Origin: Perkinsus olseni
Taxonomy: Eukaryota > Perkinsozoa > Perkinsida
Direction: 5' to 3'
DNA length: 25,081 bases
Assembly (NCBI GenBank): GCA_013115125.1
Contig: JABANN010000500.1
Span: 1 to 25,081 of the forward strand
The notes under the pieces are model-generated. The model was not told the DNA's origin. It saw nothing but the letters and a program-made list of their open reading frames with translations, and did not search any database. Each line of letters starts with the position of its first letter. Positions within the stretch are counted from its first letter, which is position 1. Shown here one piece after another: positions 19,074 through 25,081 of this stretch. The translations under genes were made by a program, and so were the position numbers.

Positions 19074-20069
19074 TCAAGTCGTCTTCTTTTTGCTTCTCAA
19101 ACTCGCCCTCGCATAACCGTATACGTCACTACTCCTCAGCAAACCAGCCGCTACTAGTCTCTTCAGACGGACTTTATCCTTGTAGTCCACGTCAACCAGT
19201 GGAATACCAATCTCCTTGCCGAACAGCTGGCGCACTCTCTGAGAGAAATCCTGAGGGTTCTCTCCCTGTTTCGGGGTCACTGGCGCCATAACGTGTACGT
19301 GCATCCTAGTGTACGGCTGAGCCATCATGCCGATAACAAACGTAATGATACTCCCATAGGACCAGTGAGGATCAAACATTTGACCTCGGACGAAGTCGGG
19401 ATACCAGACAGCTACCGGTAAAACGGTTTTGCCAAGGCAGAAGGCCCCAGTATGGAAAGTGATCAAGCCCGTACCATTTGACGTCGTGCCCTCCGGAAAC
19501 AGCAGCAAAGGCCTCAAATCCTCAGGGCTGACCACGTGAGCTTTGAGGAGCTCCGTCGTCGGTGTAGACTTCTTACCGACCAAACGATTAACAAATATGC
19601 AATCCAAATATCGCATGCAATCTCCAATCAGAGGAGCCTTTTTGAGAGGAAATTTGCCAACGAAGGCCGGCAGGTATACCGAAAGAAGATAAAGTACTTC
19701 TACAAAGCTGATGTGATCCGCTACGATCACGTGGGACTTATTCGTGAGTTCCTCAGGTTTTGGTGCCGCCGGATCTGCACTGAGTTCCGGAATAACGCCA
19801 AGACAGAACACCGCGAACTTGCCCCAAAACCTCATCGCACCGAAGGCCAGGACGTCAGAATGCGTAAAGTGTCCGATATAGAAAACGAGACCAGCAATGA
19901 GCATACTGGTGGCGAAGAGGAACAGTCGAATTGGCACCAAGACTACCCCGAGTACTACGCTTCGTACGAAGTAAAACCTCGACATCGGGTATCGAAGGAA
20001 AGGCTCGGCCTTCCGCAGTACCTCCGGCACGTCTGCCTTGGTTAGCGGCGGTTTCGACGACTCCGGCAT
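19074..20069 (-). CDS. PlsC/LPLAT-type lysophospholipid acyltransferase (intronless)
   Basis: 331 residues; acylates a lysophospholipid (LPCAT/LPEAT-like) at an internal membrane. Hydrophobic helices at about 36-70 (VRSVVLGVVLVPIRLFLF; MLIAGLVFYIG) precede the catalytic block. Motif I is ADHISFVEVLY: catalytic H119 is present but the usual Asp of HxxxxD is Glu (E124). Motif II region CIFVNR is at about 157-162, motif III FPEGTTSNG at 191-199, motif IV region VLPVAVWYP follows. The C-terminal part contains FSQRVRQLFGKEIGIPL, as in LPCAT/LPEAT. A basic end, RSKKKTT, could be an ER-type signal. ATG 20069 starts a sensible N-terminus. The gene has no introns while the centrin 87 bp upstream on the same strand has at least four. 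Exact substrate cannot be told from sequence. Confidence 0.85.
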   Translation of the reverse strand: MPESSKPPLTKADVPEVLRKAEPFLRYPMSRFYFVRSVVLGVVLVPIRLFLFATSMLIAGLVFYIGHFTHSDVLAFGAMRFWGKFAVFCLGVIPELSADPAAPKPEELTNKSHVIVADHISFVEVLYLLSVYLPAFVGKFPLKKAPLIGDCMRYLDCIFVNRLVGKKSTPTTELLKAHVVSPEDLRPLLLFPEGTTSNGTGLITFHTGAFCLGKTVLPVAVWYPDFVRGQMFDPHWSYGSIITFVIGMMAQPYTRMHVHVMAPVTPKQGENPQDFSQRVRQLFGKEIGIPLVDVDYKDKVRLKRLVAAGLLRSSDVYGYARASLRSKKKTT

Positions 20070-20156
20070 TTGAGTTCAGAAGTCCCTGCATGACATCGTG
20101 GAGGTCACTATAGAAGATGAACTCAACAAAGAGTCATGCATGATACGGATTAATTA

Positions 20157-21598
20157 CTACAGATCCTCATCGGAATCGAAATCATCCAATAGACTTGCAG
20201 TACCATCCGTGTTCCGACGCATTACTCTGTAGAACTCATCAAAGGAAATGCTACCATCCCCTAAGGTGTAGTCATCCGACTAGCCGTTGGTGATAGGCCG
20301 CCACTACCAGATCGATCAGCTTCCTCTATCATCTCCATCAACTCATCATCTGGTATGTTCTCACCCAGCTCCGTTGAAACTCTCTTAAGACTCCGGAAAG
20401 TTATTTTACCTGTACCCAACTGCTCGGTGCCCCTCGATAACTAAGTACAAAGATCGCGGATTTTACCCGTCACAGATTCCGATGTGATTGCTACGGATGG
20501 ACTATTGGCGAGTGCTACGATATTCAATAGCAGATCAGAACCACCAAAGGCCCAGAGTTGCTGCCTACTGCTGCTACTACTATTCCCGCTGTCCATACAC
20601 ACGGCGTTACAGAACCTGGATGATCGAAGTGCACTACCAATGTTATCTTCATCGAACAGCTTGAATATCTTCATTATCTCCTCTCGTGAGTCTTTACTGG
20701 CCTGAGTGATGTGGTATGATGGTGGGTACGTGCTTCCTCGAGTTCGCTGTTGATTTAAAGGCCACTCCAATGAAGGCACCAGCTCGGAGGGAGCAGCTTG
20801 CACACTCAGTGGCGGCATGATGACACGCTACACACGAACTTAAGAGATAGCAGACGAGTACACAGGGGGCCTCATGTCCCGACAGCACCATCTTGAACGC
20901 TGTCGTCTACACTGACAATCGAGTGACGCTTGCTCATGTCCGAACCCATCATAGCAGTTGAAACGAATGCGGGTGAGACGGCGGTACCCTGGACGGCCAT
21001 TGAGATGCCCGACTCCTAGCTCCCTAGCTAATTGCAGTACTCTGTTTAAACATAGTGCACTACGAAACTTACACAAAAAAAGATGGGCTGGCTACATTCT
21101 CAGAGCACTGAGATGTCCTCCTCCCCTCGCCCTCTAGTACCATCTTAGGAGCCATCATATCACAGAATTCATCCAAGGTCACTGTCTGACTCGGATGTTT
21201 ACCAACCTCAGCTAGCATGCGAGCTACCATATCCTTAGTAACCTGCATCACCATTCGCATGATCCATGTGAATGGACAGGACCCAACTACATCCTCTAGC
21301 CCCAAGGCCCTCATAGCTGCCTTCATCTCTCGAGCGTCGATGCAACCAGAGTTGTCGCTATCGAACAAAGCAAAGGCCTCTCGAACCTGACCATTCATGC
21401 CCGGTACAACGACACGGTCGTGTTCACCAGCTACCTCTTCAAGCTGATCCTGAGTCAAACTTCTCTTTCCATCCAACGGTCGCTTCGGCGGCCCCCCACG
21501 AGAAGACTTTTGGACACCACCTGCTCCAAGATAGTGTCTGCCTACCGAAACAGTTGCTTCACTCTACCTCTCAGTGCTGCAGCATAGGACCTAGGCAT
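20157..21598 (-). CDS. Centrin / CDC31-like EF-hand protein
   Basis: Calcium-binding protein of basal bodies and centrosome-like structures. Exons (minus): about 21598-21291 (start provisional), 21242-21141, 20701-20638, 20409-20308, 20260-20157; all joins downstream of the first exon keep frame. Hallmarks: [11 protein letters not shown]1 [18 protein letters not shown] then RALGLE as in centrins, [43 protein letters not shown]4 [14 protein letters not shown], acidic end [11 protein letters not shown]1 and EF4 loops are canonical. EF2 ([13 protein letters not shown]) has lost the ligand pattern, and EF3 (DEDNIGKITFRS) has Ser at position 12. The N-terminal tail is basic ([17 protein letters not shown]), as usual for centrins. 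ATG at 21598 is reachable only through a doubtful 26-nt intron, so the true start may differ. Introns 20410-20637 (228 nt) and 20702-21140 (439 nt) are unusually long. Confidence 0.85.
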
Positions 21599-21851
21599 CA
21601 CGACAGCAAAGGCCCTGTGAAGTTACTAATTGATATCACCATACTCAAGTCCATGAGAATTCACTAGACATCAGCCATTGTAATGACAGTAACTATAAAT
21701 ACAATTAGGTTCACCTGATAACAGGCAAAAATGCAGAAGAGTCAATAGGAGCTTGGTAGTAGGAGGTAGTATGATAATCAATGTCGCACCCCCGATTCCG
21801 TGGCCGACAAAGATTGATCATCACATCATCATCTTCATTCCATACCACAGT
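21599..21851. other. Spacer between centrin and deaminase A
   Basis: About 250 bp, AT-richer than its surroundings, with no coding pattern. It must contain the 3' region of deaminase A and the centrin promoter. Confidence 0.4.
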
Positions 21852-22835
21852 TTAATATATTTGTCCAGATAGACTCTTCCACTGCTTGAAGACATTTTCA
21901 CATTCATCAACAGCACAGCCCCAAGCGGTAGTCAGATCACGGTCCTCAGCCTTCAAGGCGAGCTGCTGCCTCTGATAGCAGGCCTCGGACTCATCAGCAG
22001 CACGCTCAGAGTAGAACAACTTCGAGATACGAGCCCACAGGCAAGCACAATGAGAGAAGACATCAGGCTGGGTACTGGCATACCTAACAAACCAGAGACA
22101 ATAACACTCAAAGAGATCCACCTGCGAAAACCTACACTTTGCATCCAGTGAGTTCATGAGTGCCGAGAGTTATGGCGGCCATCCTGATGGCTCGGACCAT
22201 GGGAGTATCCAAAGCATCACCACGGTCAGATCCACGGGAGAGGCTATCACCGACGAGCTCACCAACAGCAGAGACAACAAGAACGTGTGAGTGGGAAGTG
22301 AGCTGAGGCAAGAATCGTGAATAACAACAAAAGGCTGAGATGTCACTACCTTAGCCATCCACTTCTCATCCTCCTCAGTCTTGGTAGGGTTTACTGGCAT
22401 CATGGTACCCGACTCGGGACCGGCAAACTCGTCATAGAATGCCTTATCATCAAAGCCGAATCGAGCAGCACAATAACGATCAGCACCAACATACATGACC
22501 TTAAGGCCGCTAGCCATGATAGCACCCCAGCACATGGGGCAAGGCTCACAGGTGGTGTACAGGACACAATCAGAGAGCTCAGATCGGCCAAGATGACGGA
22601 CAGCATGACGGATAGCGTTGACCTCAGCATGGCAGGTAGGGTCCTTACTGTAGAGGACAGTGTTATGAGCACAACTGATGGGCATACCATCACGGACGAC
22701 AGAAGCACCGAAAGGGCCACCATGGCGAAGGATAACACCGGCGTTGGCACTCATGCAGGCTGCCGTCATGAAGCATTCATCTACTTTAGTGACGGTGAGC
22801 TTGGACGAAGAAGTCTGTTGTTGTTCGGACGACAT
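21852..22835 (-). CDS. Purine deaminase A: active CDA-fold domain fused to a degenerate second deaminase domain
   Basis: Exons 22835-22350, 22302-22136, 22083-21852 close in frame to 294 residues. The N-terminal half (1-162) is a cytidine-deaminase-superfamily enzyme closest in my memory to bacterial guanine deaminase GuaD and plant guanosine deaminase: GGPFGASVVRDG, CHAEVNAIR (H69 zinc, E71 proton shuttle), CEPCPMCWGAI (C99, C102 zinc), ARFGFDDKAFYDEF. The C-terminal half repeats the fold: MVRAIRMAAITLGTHELTGC aligns with EVNAIRHAVRHLGRSELSDC, and HCACLWARISKLFYSERAA aligns with PCPMCWGAI...KVMYVGADR. However, HAE is replaced by TPM and the second Cys of PCxxC is shifted. So one active and one dead half in one chain. 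Likely role: purine salvage or a related deamination; substrate unproven. Start ATG 22835 precedes the Ser/Gln-rich tail. Confidence 0.85.
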
Positions 22836-23363
22836 AGTGTGGAATGAGAGGGAAAACGGAGAGTCTATGATGAGAGCTTGAGACTACTGCTATGACTACT
22901 ACCACTATAACGTTAATGACTGTATGCTTGGTACGCAGGGATAAGCTTAGTATCTTAGTGCTAGTAGCAACAACACTCAGCGACCAAATCGATCATGTTG
23001 GCGTACGCTACTGACACTACCATAAACTAGCTAATATCCATCTAGTCGAAAAGTTATGGTCCTTATTATCTTTTGGCTCAACCAAAGCTGGGGTGCAGTG
23101 AGTGTGAGAGTACTAATCTGATGAGGGCTGTAACCCAGTGCCTTCTCAAAGACACAGGCATAATGGTTAATGAATCAACATCAGCAGCATACAAGTTGTA
23201 TAAGTAAGAACGAGTAGGTTCAACATGCCTTCAGCTGAGGGTTCTCCTTATGGAGTTCGCTTTCATACCACAATGGTATAATCTATCTGTAAACAAATGT
23301 CCATAGCACAGTTATGGACAACACGAAGATCTCTCTCCGACTCTTCCATTGTATACATATTGA
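22836..23363. other. Spacer between the deaminase genes, with leftover deaminase B coding
   Basis: 528 bp. At about 23345-23275 (minus) the frame reads EESERDLRVVHNCAMDICLQ, which matches the C-terminus of deaminase A (AEDRDLTTAWGCAVDECENV). It lies just downstream of, and out of frame with, the stop of deaminase B. The remainder shows nothing I can identify. Confidence 0.55.
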
Positions 23364-24466
23364 TCACGTTGATTGATAACGAGCACTAAAGACAGGACCA
23401 CTCCAGGATGCTGTGGGCATCGACGATAGCCTTACTTCGATCCAGGAGAGGCTTCCGTACAATAATGAAGGGACTCTGCACAAGCCCATAAGCAGGCGGC
23501 ATGAGACTCGACATCCGCCTGTATAACGAGAGTATAACTGACGCAAATGCTCCGATGCGGTCTAGCAGACGGGAAGTTACATTCTGCATCCGTGAAGGTA
23601 CGGAGAATTGATGGATCGGCAAGCCAGACGGATCGTTCTAACCATTGACGTGTCCACCGGGTCCGTGAAGTCATCGATGGCCGGTGAATCGCTGTTGGCT
23701 AGAATGTCGTTATCCTTGTTAACGATGATACAATGGTCGGGAGAAGATAGCTGACTAGAATATGAGAGACTCCTAAACGCCGCCGTTGGTGACTCACCAT
23801 TGAAATGATCCTCTTGTCTTCGTAAAAAGATGGCGGGTTAACGCGCGTCATAGGAGGGAAATTGCTTCCCTTAGTGTGCGGCAAAATGGCATCATAGAAG
23901 GATAGGTAATCCACACCATTCTTGGCCGCAGTAAAACGGTCTAAGCCGATATAAAGTTGCTTCATTCCACTGGAGACTATCGCGCCCCAACACATTGGGC
24001 AGGGCTCGAATGAAGAGTAGATAACGCAGTCGGAGAGATCATGAGTCTCAAGACGACGCATAGCCAAGCGGATAGCATTCATCTGCAGCAATATACAGGA
24101 GCACTACTCGAGGCTGTGTTATTGTCATTACTTCAGCATGGCAAGTAGGATCGCAGTCCGAAAAGAACGTATTATGGGCAGAGCATATGAGAACGCCGTC
24201 ACGGACGATGGAGGCGCCGAAAGGTCCCCCTTCTTCGTTGAGGTTGACTCCTGATAAGGCGGAATTACAGGACGAGTGGCAGTCGATGGTCCTACCACTC
24301 ATCGCACTCATCACTGCAGCAGCCATGAAGCGTTCGTTGGTCGGTAGCTGATTGAAGGCATTACAATCTATCCTAGACGGCAGCTACTCACCAAGGACCC
24401 ATCTGCTGCGTCCGCTGGCTCAATGTCCTCGCTCACTTGATGACTGAAGGAAGCATTAGTTAACAT
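23364..24466 (-). CDS. Purine deaminase B: paralogue of A with extra introns and shortened C-terminus
   Basis: Seven exons close in frame: 24466-24392, 24347-24296, 24250-24132, 24082-23798, 23750-23581, 23537-23436, 23385-23364, giving 274 residues. Start ATG 24466 gives MLTNASFSHQVSED. The active half keeps GGPFGASIVRDG, CHAE (H80, E82) and FEPCPMCWGAI (C110, C113). An intron (24083-24131) splits the gene exactly after the catalytic Glu of HAE. The second half again lacks the catalytic residues: TSMVRTIRLACRSI in place of the HAE helix and SHAACLWACAESLHY in place of PCxxC. Introns after ISM and after GCR match deaminase A; three 5' introns are absent from A. The frame ends at TGA 23364-23366, while sequence homologous to A's last ~35 residues continues beyond it out of frame, so B has recently lost its tail or the last join is wrong. 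Confidence 0.82.
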
Positions 24467-24889
24467 TAGAAAATGATACGAAGACTATACTGCAGAAATG
24501 TAAGAATGACGAATAAGTCGGCCGTCGGAGATGGAACACAGGCGCGTCACCTTGCACGCGTGACAAGAACGTGACGCAGATGGCAGCGACTGTTGGGGAA
24601 TCTTATATTGACGATCTTGCCAGGCAAGATTTACCACTTTCCAACCGTCTGATGATGAGTGCTTTGCATCACGAGAGTCGTACACGACGTGCAAACAATA
24701 ACTTTCTTATCAGAAGTTCGGATGACGTAGTGTTTGGGTTATCATCAATTACCCCGCTATGCTCCTGCTAATGGTGTCGTGTTGCCCAACGATCCTTCGT
24801 CAAGGAACTGTTCATAATGGCTCGCTGAGGGTCGTCAATCACCGGCAGAGGACGGGGCCGTCACTCAGTAGTAGTTGTCGTTTCAATGG
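24467..24889. other. Divergent intergenic region
   Basis: About 420 bp between deaminase B (minus) and the F-box gene (plus), so it should carry two divergent promoters. Short frames on both strands look like chance. No RNA gene or repeat recognised. Confidence 0.4.
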
Positions 24890-25081
24890 ATGGCAGCCTT
24901 CCCTTTATCACTCAACACTTTGCCCGATGTGCTGCTAATACGTATCGTTGCTCACCTCCGACTTAAAGATATCAGCATGCTCGTGGCGGCCTTCAGAAGC
25001 CCGGCCTGGACTACACCATTTCCAGACCTACTTAGTAAAACCCCAGAGCAAATTAGTAAATCCCCAGAGCAATTTAATAAA
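24890..25081 (+). CDS. F-box-like protein, 5' part, running into a foldback repeat (cut by window edge)
   Basis: From ATG 24890: MAAFPLSLN, then LPDVLLIRIVAHLRLKDI and SMLVAAFRSPAW, which fits the F-box pattern (LPxxLLxxIxxxLxxxDlxxlxxvcrxW). F-box proteins recruit substrates to SCF ubiquitin ligases through Skp1. Straight after SPAW the sequence enters the TACACCATTTCC repeat, open in this frame and read as PFPDLLSKTPEQISK. Whether the gene normally continues or was broken by the insertion cannot be seen, because the window ends at 25081. Confidence 0.5.
   Translation, partial: MAAFPLSLNTLPDVLLIRIVAHLRLKDISMLVAAFRSPAWTTPFPDLLSKTPEQISKSPEQFNK
25012..25081 (+). repeat. Arm of a further foldback-family copy, cut by window edge
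   Basis: Same outer end (TACACCATTTCCAGACC) and 21-bp units as the element at 16673-17235, in plus orientation, starting right after TGGAC. At least two and a half units are visible before the window ends. The shared first base in all three arms fixes the element terminus. Confidence 0.75.

Noticed and set aside
19536-20045. Plus-strand frame of 169 codons opposite the acyltransferase.
   Set aside because: Shadow of the minus-strand gene, which carries the FPEGTTSNG motif and membrane helices.
20280-20307. A 28-nt intron before the last centrin exon.
   Set aside because: It breaks the frame; extending the intron to 20261 (47 nt) restores a perfect EF-hand loop.
22317-22847. Plus-strand frame of 176 codons opposite deaminase A.
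   Set aside because: It is the complement of a conserved enzyme with catalytic motifs; no protein-like features in the plus-strand product.
23069-23082. TTTTGGCTCAA on the plus strand matches the 3' half of the dinoflagellate/Perkinsus spliced leader, suggesting a relict leader of a retroposed gene.
   Set aside because: Only 11 bases match, the upstream half does not, and no plus-strand gene follows; the neighbouring genes are on the minus strand.

Overview
The window comes from a compact, intron-dense nuclear genome of a unicellular eukaryote. Gene models that can be closed base by base use GT-AG introns mostly 43-55 nt long, intergenic gaps are often about 90-550 bp, and TAA, TAG and TGA all act as stops, so the standard code applies. 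The gene set (centrin, OST3/6, SR proteins, a fused folate-pathway synthase, a eukaryotic tRNA-Gly) suggests a protist. An alveolate such as Perkinsus or a relative is my best guess, but that is inference and no marker gene proves it.

Layout, left to right. A tRNA-Gly(GCC) runs off the left edge (1-65, minus). A plus-strand run follows: a GID8/TWA1-like CTLH-complex subunit (about 194-1541), an OST3/OST6 oligosaccharyltransferase subunit in eight exons (1773-3140), an intronless 1037-residue PabA-PabB-PabC fusion for p-aminobenzoate synthesis (3584-6697), a CC2D1/Lgd-like DM14 + C2 protein in many exons (6799-10101), and two tandem paralogous SR splicing factors (10247-11388 and 11642-12992). 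From 13 to 18.5 kb come poorly recognisable multi-exon genes: a Gly/Cys-rich one on plus and a helical one on minus. The minus-strand one is interrupted by a 563-bp foldback-like element with inverted repeats made of 21-bp units. The right part is a minus-strand run: an intronless PlsC-type acyltransferase (19074-20069), a centrin (20157-about 21598), and two tandem cytidine-deaminase-fold purine deaminases (21852-22835 and 23364-24466). An F-box gene begins near the right edge (24890) and runs into another copy of the foldback repeat.

Most biologically interesting: both deaminase genes encode an intact N-terminal deaminase half (HAE + PCPMC) fused to a second half that is recognisably the same fold but has lost the catalytic HAE and the PCxxC spacing. 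Also notable are the trifunctional folate-pathway fusion without introns in an intron-rich neighbourhood, and the foldback family whose ends extend reading frames of two host genes in the same frame.

The genes are mostly housekeeping (protein degradation, N-glycosylation, folate, splicing, lipid, centrosome, purine salvage) and show no operon-like functional coupling.
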